In this document: positions 1 through 5,287 of the stretch, piece after piece
Layout: each line of letters opens with the position of its first letter
Numbering within the stretch: position 1 is the first letter of the stretch
Assembly: GCA_036389955.1 (NCBI GenBank)
Contig: DASVVJ010000158.1
Coordinates: 1-5,287 of the forward strand
DNA: 5,287 bases
Direction of reading: 5' to 3'
From: DATHBR01 sp036389955
Lineage (GTDB): Bacteria; Myxococcota; Myxococcia; Myxococcales; Myxococcaceae
Program-made: the position numbers and the translations under genes
Notes under the pieces: generated by a model
Databases searched by the model: none
Told to the model about the DNA's origin: nothing
The model's input: the letters and a program-made list of their open reading frames with translations, nothing else

Positions 1-336
1 CGCCAGTTCCTCGCACGTGGACACTACCGGCACGCCCAGCGCGATGGCCTCCAGCAGCTGATCCATCACCTGCGGCAGCCGCGAGCCCGTGGCGTGCAGC
101 AGCACCGCGCCGCGTCGGCGCCCCAGCGCGCGCTCGATCGAATCGGCCACTTTCAGCTTCCCAGTGGGCTGGCCCAGCACCTCGCCCAGCAGGCGGCCAG
201 ACAGCTGCGGACTGGTGTCCACCGCGCCGATCAGCTCCACCTCGGAGGAAGCCAGCGCCGCACGGGCAATTTCTTGCCCAATGAACCCCAGCCCCATGAC
301 CACCACCGGCACCGGCCCTTCGGGGGCTCTAGCCAT
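1..336 (-). CDS. NAD(P)-binding dehydrogenase, dihydrodipicolinate reductase / 2,4-diaminopentanoate dehydrogenase-like (N-terminal part, cut by window edge)
   Basis: Only the first 112 residues are visible; the gene continues beyond the left edge. They form a Rossmann nucleotide-binding half: strand VPVVVMG followed by the dinucleotide loop G15-L-G17-F-I-G20, then a second strand ending in A38-V-D40. A HATGS motif follows at residues 81-85, and a strand leads into V104-V-S-T-C-E-E-L-A112. The STCEEL stretch after a Rossmann fold is what I associate with the 2,4-diaminopentanoate dehydrogenase / dihydrodipicolinate reductase-like family, whose members run about 330-350 residues and oxidise or reduce an amino acid or imine with NAD(P)H. 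The substrate cannot be told from this part, and true DapB is shorter and differs in these motifs. The ATG at 336-334 is chosen because a GGAG (minus strand, 349-346) lies 9 bases upstream and the Rossmann strand begins right after it. The gene is divergent from the HD-GYP regulator. Family assignment is from memory of motifs, not a search. Confidence 0.8.
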   Translation of the reverse strand, partial: MARAPEGPVPVVVMGLGFIGQEIARAALASSEVELIGAVDTSPQLSGRLLGEVLGQPTGKLKVADSIERALGRRRGAVLLHATGSRLPQVMDQLLEAIALGVPVVSTCEELA

Positions 337-404
337 CGGAGAACACTCCAGAATTCAAGGGGTTAGACTCAGCGAAAGCGCCCTCGCGCACCATAAACCA
401 CCCC

Positions 405-426
405 CTGGCGGACAGGCAAGCGCCAG
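405..426. repeat. Short perfect inverted repeat, possible operator
   Basis: CTGGCG at 405-410 is matched by its exact reverse complement CGCCAG at 421-426, with a 10-base spacer. This is the geometry of a dimeric regulator site, and it sits in the divergent intergenic region. Six-base arms are short and could arise by chance in DNA this GC-rich. It lacks a T-tract, so it is not a terminator. Confidence 0.25.
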
Positions 427-546
427 TTGGCTGTCAAGCCCGGGGCGTGCTGGGTCATTCCGCAAGGAGTTACCCGGGTTTGGGCCATGAGGACAGTTGC
501 ATCTGCGGGAGAGGGCCCCCCCTGTCTGCGTCCGACTGAAGGCGTG

Positions 547-552
547 TATAAG
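547..552 (+). promoter_or_regulatory. Candidate -10 element (TATAAG) for the HD-GYP regulator
   Basis: TATAAG is an unusually AT-rich hexamer in this GC-rich gap and matches five of six positions of the sigma-70 -10 consensus. It lies 36 bases before the ATG at 589, which would give a leader of roughly 30 bases containing the GGAG ribosome site. No convincing -35 hexamer is seen at 16-18 bases upstream, so the call is weak. Confidence 0.3.
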
Positions 553-573
553 GGATTCCGGCCTGCCTCTGTT

Positions 574-577
574 GGAG
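574..577 (+). promoter_or_regulatory. Ribosome binding site of the HD-GYP regulator
   Basis: GGAG lies 11 bases before the ATG at 589-591. It supports that start over the upstream in-frame starts at 427 and 487, because the receiver domain begins immediately after it with the usual short lead (MDRILVVDDD). Confidence 0.6.
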
Positions 578-588
578 ACCCCGAACAC

Positions 589-1671
589 ATGGACCGCATC
601 CTCGTGGTGGATGACGACGTGCGCATCCTCGCCGCGCTCTCGCGCATTCTGCACTCAGAGGGGTACCAGGTCGTCACGCACAGTGACCCGCAGCAGGCCG
701 CCCACGAGCAGGGGTTTCAGGTCGTCCTGACGGACTTCATGATGCCGCACCTCAACGGCATTGAGCTGCTGTCGGCGCTGCGCGAGAAGAACCCGCGCGC
801 GGTGCGGCTGATGCTGACGGCGGCGGCGGACTTCCGCACGGCCTCGGAGGCGGTGAACCGGGGCGAGGTGTACCGGCTGCTGGGCAAGCCCTGGTCGCTG
901 GCGGATCTGACGAGCAGCGTGCGCCAGGCGTTCGAGCACTACCGGCTGGTGGAGTCCAACGAGCGGCTCACGCGCGAGGTGGCTGAGAAGAACGCGGAGC
1001 TGACGGCGATCAACCACGAGCTGGAGCGCCGCGTCCTCGAGCGCACCACGGGGTTGTTGGACGGGTTGATCAGCGCGCTGGACTACCGGGACACCGAGAC
1101 GCAGTGGCACTCGCGGCGCGTGTCGCTGTACGCGCGGCGGCTGGCGCAGGAGATTGGCCTCACCGGCTCGGCGCTGGACGTGGTGGAGCAGGGCGCGCTG
1201 CTGCACGACATTGGAAAGATTGGCGTGCGCGACTCGATTCTCCTCAAGCCCGGGCCGCTGACGCCCGATGAGTGGGAGGAGATGCGCAAGCACCCGGAGT
1301 TCGGCTACCAGATGCTGGCGAAGATGCCGTATCTGCACGAGGCCTCGCTCATCGTCCTGCAGCACCAGGAGCGCTGGGACGGCAAGGGCTACCCGGCCAA
1401 GCTCACCGGCGAGGAGATCGTCGTGGGCGCGCGCATCTTCGCCATCGTGGACACGCTGGACGCCATCACCTCGGACCGGCCGTACCGCAAGGGCCGGCCG
1501 CTGCAGGTGGCCAAGGATGAGATCCAGCGCTGCGGGGGCACACAGTTCGATCCGGCGCTGGCCGACGCGTTCCTGCGCATTCCGGACTCGGAGTGGGCGC
1601 GCATCCGTGGCGAGGTCGAGGCCATGGAGGCCCACGAGCAGAAGCGGTTCGGCCACCTGCCGGCCGCTTAG
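589..1671 (+). CDS. Two-component response regulator with HD-GYP c-di-GMP phosphodiesterase domain
   Basis: This 360-residue protein resembles RpfG-type regulators, which hydrolyse the second messenger c-di-GMP in response to phosphorylation by a histidine kinase. Residues 1-118 are a receiver domain: acidic pocket D8-D9-D10, phosphoacceptor D49 in LTDFMMP, switch threonine T77 and conserved lysine K100 in GKPW. Residues about 120-155 are a charged, heptad-like coiled coil of the signalling-helix type. Residues about 156-345 are the HD-GYP domain: E170 and H174 in DTETQWHS, H206-D207 with K210 in HDIGK, H235, H259, the G267-Y-P269 signature, and D288 in the helix before DRPYR. The usual HHE motif reads H259-Q260-E261. 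The core catalytic residues are otherwise present, so an active enzyme is expected but not proven. The protein is cytoplasmic, with no membrane segment. The start at 589 is set by the GGAG and by the domain boundary. No kinase gene is in view. The stop overlaps the convergent HEAT-cyclophilin stop. Confidence 0.95.
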   Translation: MDRILVVDDDVRILAALSRILHSEGYQVVTHSDPQQAAHEQGFQVVLTDFMMPHLNGIELLSALREKNPRAVRLMLTAAADFRTASEAVNRGEVYRLLGKPWSLADLTSSVRQAFEHYRLVESNERLTREVAEKNAELTAINHELERRVLERTTGLLDGLISALDYRDTETQWHSRRVSLYARRLAQEIGLTGSALDVVEQGALLHDIGKIGVRDSILLKPGPLTPDEWEEMRKHPEFGYQMLAKMPYLHEASLIVLQHQERWDGKGYPAKLTGEEIVVGARIFAIVDTLDAITSDRPYRKGRPLQVAKDEIQRCGGTQFDPALADAFLRIPDSEWARIRGEVEAMEAHEQKRFGHLPAA

Positions 1672-3722
1672 GGCTCGGCGCTGACCTCGAGGATGACGTC
1701 TCCCTCGAGGAGCGCGTCCACCACCTCCATGCCCTGCGTCACCTCGCCGAAGGCGGTGTAGCGGCCGTCCAGGTGGGGCTGCGGCGTGTGCGTGAAGAAG
1801 AACTGGCTGCCGCCGGTGTCCTTGCCCGCCAGCGCCATGCCGATGACACCGCGCAGGTACGGACGGCGCGTCATCTCGCAACGGATGGAGTAGCCGGGAC
1901 CGCCCTCCCCGTCTCCGCGCGGATCGCCGCCCTGCGCGACGAAGTCCGGCACCACGCGGTGGAAGGTGATGTTCTTGAAGTACCCCTGGCGCGCCAGCGT
2001 GTAGAGGTTGCCCGAGGTGAGCGGGGCCTGCTCGGCGTCCAGCGCCACGGTGAAGTCGCCCTTGCGCGTGCGGAAGGTGAGCTTCGTGTCCGCGGGCGCG
2101 GGCGTCGGGCGGAAGGTGCCAGGCGGCAGCTCCACGCGGGCCGGGCGCACGGGCTGGCCCGTCAGTCCAGTGAGCGCCTCGGCGGCCACCCGGCGCACGT
2201 TGGCGTGCGGGTGCTCGAGCCAGGTCCGGAGCACCGGCTCCGCTTCTTTCCCCGCCAGTGCTACCAGGGCTCCGGCCACCGGATCGGCGAGATCTCCCGG
2301 CTCCTGGGGCACTCGCGCCGCCAGGGCACGCACTTCGGGCAGGGCCTCGGTGGCCTTCATCTTCCCTGCCGTGGCCGCGGCGGCTCCGGCCACGACCAGA
2401 TCCTCGGCTCGGAGGAGCGCCCGCACCGCCTCCACGGCTTCGGGCGTGGGCCTCGCGCTCACCGCCTCCAGCGCGGCCATGCGCACCCTCGCGTCGGGGT
2501 GGTTGAGCGCGGTCACCGCTTCCTTCATGATCCCCTGCCCTTGCGCCTGCGCCGCCTCTCGCAGGCCGAGCGCGAGCCTCCGCGCCTCGGGCACCCGGCC
2601 CGAGCCACAGCGCAGCACTTCGGCGGGGGCTCCCGTCTGCCGATCCATCGCCGCAGCCAGCCGGCAGTCCAGCCACGCCACGTCATCCGCCGCCACCTCC
2701 GAAGCGGGCGTGCCTGTCTGAAGCGAGCGCCGCAGTTCCTCCAGGACCGGGCGGCCCGAAGGTGGCAGTCCCAGCTGAGCCACCGCCAGGAGTGCATGGC
2801 CCGAGGCGGAGTCCCCCGCCACCACGCGCGAGGCCTGCTCCTTCAGGGCCAGCAGCGCATCCAGCGCGGTGCACGGGCCGCTGCAGCCCCCGGCGATCTT
2901 CGCCAGCGAGCGCGCCGTCTCGGCCGCCACACGCGGCACCGGATCTCCGAGCAGACGCCCCAGGACCACTGCGTCCTCGGGCCCGCCCACCTCGGCGAAG
3001 CCCTTGGCGCAGAGGGCCCGCACTTCCGCATCCGCGTCGGAGAGGCACCGGCGCAGAAAGGTGAGCGCGGCCGGACGGCGCACGTACGCCAGGAGGTAGG
3101 CGGCGCCATACCGCGTCTCCACCGGCTGCTCCGCCGCCTGCAGCGCGCCCACCGGCTCGAGCTTCACCTCCGCGAGCGAGGCTCCCCGGCGCCCCGCCAC
3201 TCCCAGCGCCAGCGCCGCCCGCCCTGCCACCCCTTCGCGCCCATCCGTGAGCCGCTCGGAGAGCCGCTCCACCGCTCCGGGCGTGGCCACCTTGCTGAAG
3301 GACTCGAGCAGCGTGCGCCGCACGCCCGCGTCCGCCTCCACCGCCTCGGCCTGCCGCAGCGCCTCCGTCAGCCGCGCCTTCACCTCGTCCGTCAGCGGCT
3401 CCCAGGAGAGCCCCAGCTCTCCCGCCGCGAATGCCGCCTCGTCCCGCACCTTCGGCTCGGCGTCGGTGAGCCCCGCGAGGATGGCGTCCAGCGTGGCGGG
3501 ATCCTGGATGCGGGCGAGCGCGCGCAGTGCCCGGACCCGCACCGCGGGCCCCTTCTCTCCCTGCGCCCAGGCAACGAGCTGGCCCTCGCCCAACGAGCGG
3601 CGATCCTCCCAGTCTCCCAGGCGCGTCATCGTCTCGGCATCGATTCCCTCGGGCAGCGGAACCGCGCGGACACAAGCGGAGAGAACCCCACAAGCCACAA
3701 CGCAGATGAGCAGGCGGCGCAT
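1668..3722 (-). CDS. HEAT-repeat lipoprotein with C-terminal cyclophilin-type peptidyl-prolyl cis-trans isomerase
   Basis: The predicted protein has 684 residues. Residues 1-17 are a lipoprotein signal: MRR, a hydrophobic stretch, then lipobox L14-S-A-C17, so mature protein should be lipid-anchored outside the inner membrane. Residues about 45-520 are alanine- and leucine-rich helical repeats with HEAT-like units, clearest near 58-104, 224-276, 406-455 and 500-522, with recurring D/P..VR..AA.AL patterns. Residues about 547-680 are a cyclophilin domain that isomerises X-Pro bonds: FHRVVPDFVAQGGD at 587-600 (R589, F594, Q597 matching human R55, F60, Q63), GSQFFF at 638-643 and LDG at 651-653. 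The position equivalent to human W121 is H650, common in bacterial cyclophilins and expected to weaken cyclosporin binding. The ATG at 3722 is preferred to the TTG at 3740 because it places the signal peptide at the N-terminus; a GGGGA at 3746-3742 is 19 bases away, so initiation is not well explained. HEAT repeats probably hold a protein partner near the isomerase; the client is unknown. Confidence 0.92.
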   Translation of the reverse strand: MRRLLICVVACGVLSACVRAVPLPEGIDAETMTRLGDWEDRRSLGEGQLVAWAQGEKGPAVRVRALRALARIQDPATLDAILAGLTDAEPKVRDEAAFAAGELGLSWEPLTDEVKARLTEALRQAEAVEADAGVRRTLLESFSKVATPGAVERLSERLTDGREGVAGRAALALGVAGRRGASLAEVKLEPVGALQAAEQPVETRYGAAYLLAYVRRPAALTFLRRCLSDADAEVRALCAKGFAEVGGPEDAVVLGRLLGDPVPRVAAETARSLAKIAGGCSGPCTALDALLALKEQASRVVAGDSASGHALLAVAQLGLPPSGRPVLEELRRSLQTGTPASEVAADDVAWLDCRLAAAMDRQTGAPAEVLRCGSGRVPEARRLALGLREAAQAQGQGIMKEAVTALNHPDARVRMAALEAVSARPTPEAVEAVRALLRAEDLVVAGAAAATAGKMKATEALPEVRALAARVPQEPGDLADPVAGALVALAGKEAEPVLRTWLEHPHANVRRVAAEALTGLTGQPVRPARVELPPGTFRPTPAPADTKLTFRTRKGDFTVALDAEQAPLTSGNLYTLARQGYFKNITFHRVVPDFVAQGGDPRGDGEGGPGYSIRCEMTRRPYLRGVIGMALAGKDTGGSQFFFTHTPQPHLDGRYTAFGEVTQGMEVVDALLEGDVILEVSAEP

Positions 3723-3778
3723 GGCGCGGACGTAGGCCAAATCCCCGCTAAAATCCAGGGGTTACGGACTCATCCCGT

Positions 3779-3807
3779 TTGACTTGCCTCGCGCGGCACC
3801 AGAAGAT
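3779..3807 (+). promoter_or_regulatory. Candidate promoter for the zinc-ribbon/MoxR operon
   Basis: TTGACT at 3779-3784 matches five of six bases of the sigma-70 -35 consensus. After 17 bases comes GAAGAT at 3802-3807, a weak -10 match (three of six). Transcription would begin near 3814, upstream of the AAGGAG at 3828 and downstream of the ATG at 3806. If real, this excludes the TTG and ATG starts and favours translation from 3842. Confidence 0.35.
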
Positions 3808-4801
3808 GCGAGGCCGTCCTCCCGCTCAAGGAGCGCTGGTTCTGAACTGCCCGGGCTGTGGCACCAAGGTCGCGGATGGCACCTCCATCTGCCCCAAGTG
3901 CGACTACATCATCGATCAATCGTTCCTCTCCTCGGAGCCACCCTCGGGGAATGACGACGACGAGTCGACCGCCGCGTCCCAGGACCCACGCAAGGCGGCG
4001 GGGGCCTCGCGCCCGGTGCGCCCCGTCGGTGGCCCCGGCTCGAAAACGGGCACCACCGGCAAGGTCCGTGCGGTCGCTGGCGCCAGCCGAACAGGCGCCG
4101 GAGCAAGCCGAACAGGCGCCAGCGCAAGCCGAACGGGTGCCAGCGCTCCCGTCACTCCCGGTGGCAAGCCGGCGGGAAAAACCGGGCCAAGGCCCGCTGC
4201 CCGCCCCGCGCCTTCCAGCCGCGCCTCCGAGCCCGAGGCCGAGACCGAGCCTCAGCCGCGAGTGGAGCCCCCTGCGCGCCAGTCGGCCCCGCCTCTGGAC
4301 TCGCCCAACCGCACCTTCACCACCGGCACGAAGATCGTCGCGCCCGAGCAGGCGATGGAGGAGGCGCGTGAGTTCGTCACGAACCTGACGCGCTCGGACA
4401 AGATCGCCTTCGCGGGTGCCGGCGTCGTCATCCTCTCCTGCTTCCTGCCGTGGAAGGAGACGGCCGCCGATGGGGATGTGCTCGGGCTGATGAGCTCGGG
4501 GTTCCTCTCGCTGCTGCTTGCGGCGCTGGTGATCGCCACGCTGATCGTCCGGGTGCGCCGGTCCCTGCCTGCGCTCAACCCGCTGGTGCCGTGGCTGGCG
4601 CAGCTCATCGGCTCGTTCGTCTGCGTGCTCTACACGCTCGTGCAACTGCGGCTCTCCGTGGACACCACCGAGGTGCCCTCCGCCATCGGCAATCAGATGA
4701 TCATGAACTCGTCGCCCAGCATCGGCGTGTTCATCGGGCTGCTCGGCGCCATTGGGGCGCTGGCCGGCTCGCTCATGGGGCTGAAGGAGCGCCCCGCTTA
4801 A
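3806..4801 (+). CDS. Zinc-ribbon protein with low-complexity linker and four transmembrane helices
   Basis: From the ATG at 3806 the protein has 331 residues. The N-terminus is a zinc ribbon: C15-P-G-C18 and C29-P-K-C32 with ten residues between the pairs, expected to bind one zinc. Residues about 45-180 are a disordered linker rich in Ala, Pro, Gly, Ser and Arg, including three ASRTGA repeats at 93-113 and an acidic patch near 141-149. The C-terminal part has four predicted membrane helices at about 200-217, 231-250, 262-282 and 304-325. The function is unknown; the layout suggests a membrane anchor with a cytoplasmic zinc-binding head, perhaps a scaffold. The start is uncertain: 3806 is the first ATG but lacks a ribosome site, whereas AAGGAG at 3828-3833 is ideally placed for a CTG at 3842, giving 319 residues starting MNCPGC, as is typical of proteins whose zinc ribbon is at the very N-terminus. 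The MoxR gene follows after one base, so the two form an operon. Confidence 0.85.
   Translation: MRGRPPAQGALVLNCPGCGTKVADGTSICPKCDYIIDQSFLSSEPPSGNDDDESTAASQDPRKAAGASRPVRPVGGPGSKTGTTGKVRAVAGASRTGAGASRTGASASRTGASAPVTPGGKPAGKTGPRPAARPAPSSRASEPEAETEPQPRVEPPARQSAPPLDSPNRTFTTGTKIVAPEQAMEEAREFVTNLTRSDKIAFAGAGVVILSCFLPWKETAADGDVLGLMSSGFLSLLLAALVIATLIVRVRRSLPALNPLVPWLAQLIGSFVCVLYTLVQLRLSVDTTEVPSAIGNQMIMNSSPSIGVFIGLLGAIGALAGSLMGLKERPA
3828..3833 (+). promoter_or_regulatory. Strong Shine-Dalgarno AAGGAG inside the annotated 5' end of the zinc-ribbon gene
   Basis: AAGGAG lies 8 bases before the CTG at 3842-3844 and 5 bases before a GTT at 3839. No ATG, GTG or TTG lies in the proper window downstream in this frame. 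The spacing suggests initiation at CTG 3842, immediately before the first zinc-ribbon CPGC motif. Confidence 0.5.
4082..4144 (+). repeat. Three tandem 21-base repeats within the zinc-ribbon gene linker
   Basis: Three head-to-tail copies occupy 4082-4102, 4103-4123 and 4124-4144, sharing the core AGCCGAAC.GG.GCC with only a few substitutions between copies. The period is a multiple of three, so copies can be gained or lost without a frameshift; each encodes ASRTGA plus Gly or Ser. Near-identity at the DNA level points to recent duplication rather than protein-level selection alone. Confidence 0.9.
4784..4789 (+). promoter_or_regulatory. Ribosome binding site of the MoxR gene, inside the upstream gene
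   Basis: AAGGAG lies in the last codons of the zinc-ribbon gene, 13 bases before the ATG at 4803. The spacing is a little long, but ribosomes ending at the TAA (4799-4801) would be next to the new start, so coupled translation is likely. Confidence 0.55.
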
Positions 4802-4802
4802 C

Positions 4803-5287
4803 ATGGCCAGCGACAGTCCCCTCTCCCGTCTTCTCGCGGCGCTGGGCAGCACGGTGCTTGGCCAGCCCCATGTGATTACCGACCTGGTGACGGCGTTTCT
4901 GGCGCGCGGCCACGTGCTGCTGGAGGGCGTGCCCGGCGTGGCCAAGACGCTCGCCGCGCGCAGCATGGCCAGCGCACTGGGCCTGCAGTTCTCCCGCGTG
5001 CAGTTCACTCCGGACCTGATGCCGAGCGACATTCTCGGCACCAACATCTTCAACCCGGCGGAGAATGCGTTCCGGCTGATGCGCGGCCCGGTGTTCACCG
5101 AGCTGCTGGTGGCCGACGAGCTCAACCGCACCCCGCCCAAGACGCAGGCGGCGCTGCTGGAGGCGATGGAGGAGCGCCAGGTCACCATCGACGGCACCTC
5201 GCACGCGCTGGTGCCACACTTCTTCGTGGTGGCCACGCAGAATCCGCTGGAGCTGGAGGGCACCTACCCGCTGCCGGAGGCGCAGTT
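4803..5287 (+). CDS. MoxR-type AAA+ ATPase (N-terminal part, cut by window edge)
   Basis: The first 161 residues are visible and the frame runs off the right edge; family members are about 310-350 residues. They show the MoxR ATPase core: V18-L-G-Q21 at the entry, Walker A G42-V-P-G-V-A-K48-T49, the MoxR region Q67-F-T-P-D-L-M-P-S-D76 leading to ILGT, and GPVF at 95-98. Walker B is L101-L-V-A-D105-E106, followed by LNR and PPKTQAALLEAMEERQVT at 111-128, and sensor 1 A144-T-Q-N-P148. All nucleotide-binding and hydrolysis residues in this part are intact. MoxR proteins are chaperone-like ATPases that help assemble or activate partner complexes, often with VWA-domain proteins, DUF58 or transglutaminase genes next door. 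Here the upstream partner is a zinc-ribbon membrane protein one base away; downstream partners lie outside the window. ATG 4803 is the natural start because the VLGQ motif follows within 20 residues, as usual in the family. Confidence 0.95.
   Translation, partial: MASDSPLSRLLAALGSTVLGQPHVITDLVTAFLARGHVLLEGVPGVAKTLAARSMASALGLQFSRVQFTPDLMPSDILGTNIFNPAENAFRLMRGPVFTELLVADELNRTPPKTQAALLEAMEERQVTIDGTSHALVPHFFVVATQNPLELEGTYPLPEAQ

Larger units (their letters stand above)
337..588. other. Divergent intergenic region between the dehydrogenase and the HD-GYP regulator
   Basis: This 252-base gap separates two genes read outward, so it should carry promoters for both. A long frame in phase with the regulator continues upstream through it to 427, but those 54 extra residues look like no receiver-domain sequence and are not counted as coding. 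An AAGGAG at 464-469 resembles a ribosome site but has no start codon at a usable distance; the nearest in-frame ATG, at 487, is 17 bases away. A run of seven C occurs at 516-522. No terminator-like hairpin with a T-run was found. Confidence 0.6.
3723..3841. other. Divergent control region between the HEAT-cyclophilin and zinc-ribbon genes
   Basis: Leftward and rightward genes diverge here, so two promoters are expected within little more than 100 bases. It includes the AT-richer stretch GCTAAAATCC at 3747-3756, the candidate rightward promoter starting at 3779 and the AAGGAG at 3828-3833. The 3806-3841 part is coding only if the zinc-ribbon gene starts at the ATG at 3806. No clear leftward -35/-10 pair was found. 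Confidence 0.45.

Noticed and set aside
464..469. AAGGAG as a ribosome site for a small gene upstream of the HD-GYP regulator
   Set aside because: No start codon lies 5-10 bases downstream; the nearest ATG, at 487, is 17 bases away and only extends the regulator frame.
405..505. Sigma-54 promoter upstream of the HD-GYP regulator
   Set aside because: Several TGG and TTGC elements occur, but none has the required GG-to-GC spacing of the -24/-12 consensus.
427..588. N-terminal extension of the HD-GYP regulator by 54 residues
   Set aside because: The extension has no receiver-domain similarity, the upstream starts lack a well-placed ribosome site, and the receiver domain begins exactly at the ATG at 589.
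655..2676. Minus-strand open frame of 673 residues spanning the HD-GYP and the 3' half of the HEAT-cyclophilin gene
   Set aside because: It crosses two well-supported genes in other frames and encodes low-complexity Arg/Gly/Ala sequence.
3723..3740. TTG start at 3740 for the HEAT-cyclophilin protein
   Set aside because: The GGGGA element is only one base from this TTG, and the six extra residues would precede a normal lipoprotein signal that starts at the ATG at 3722.
1593..3782. Plus-strand open frame of 729 residues opposite the HEAT-cyclophilin gene
   Set aside because: The composition is dominated by Arg, His, Gly and Leu with no domain, while the opposite strand has a signal peptide, HEAT repeats and an intact cyclophilin.
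3770..5263. Minus-strand open frame of 497 residues opposite the zinc-ribbon and MoxR genes
   Set aside because: It is antisense to two genes with clear domains, has no recognisable motif, and long antisense frames are expected in DNA this GC-rich.

Overview
The window is very GC-rich, with long open frames running antisense to every gene. It carries a lipoprotein-type HEAT-repeat cyclophilin, a response-regulator HD-GYP protein, a zinc-ribbon membrane protein and a MoxR ATPase. That mix, the GC content and the codon use suggest a deltaproteobacterial or myxobacterial chromosome (Myxococcota, Cystobacterineae-like). This placement is inferred; no rRNA or taxonomic marker is present. No tRNA, rRNA, CRISPR, insertion sequence, phage gene or attachment site was seen.

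Layout. (1) Positions 1-336, minus strand: N-terminal 112 residues of an NAD(P)-binding dehydrogenase resembling dihydrodipicolinate reductase or 2,4-diaminopentanoate dehydrogenase, cut by the window edge. (2) 337-588: a divergent intergenic region with a short inverted repeat and a weak promoter candidate. (3) 589-1671, plus: a 360-residue response regulator with receiver, coiled-coil linker and HD-GYP c-di-GMP phosphodiesterase domains. (4) 1668-3722, minus: a 684-residue predicted lipoprotein with a HEAT-repeat body and a C-terminal cyclophilin-type peptidyl-prolyl isomerase. It converges on the HD-GYP gene so tightly that the two stop codons overlap. (5) 3723-3841: a short divergent control region. 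(6) About 3806-4801, plus: a zinc-ribbon, low-complexity linker, four-transmembrane-helix protein. Its real start may be a CTG at 3842. (7) 4803 to the right edge, plus: a MoxR-type AAA+ ATPase, one base after the previous stop and cut at residue 161.

How the parts relate. The zinc-ribbon membrane protein and the MoxR ATPase are almost certainly co-transcribed and translationally close, so they may act together at the membrane. MoxR proteins usually work with DUF58, VWA or transglutaminase partners encoded next to them, and any such genes would lie beyond the right edge. The HD-GYP regulator appears as a single gene without a neighbouring histidine kinase in view. The HEAT-cyclophilin is also a single gene and probably acts outside the cytoplasm. 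Most of the window is ordinary chromosomal content. The points most worth checking are the start codon of the zinc-ribbon gene, the zinc-ribbon/MoxR pairing and the HEAT-cyclophilin lipoprotein architecture.
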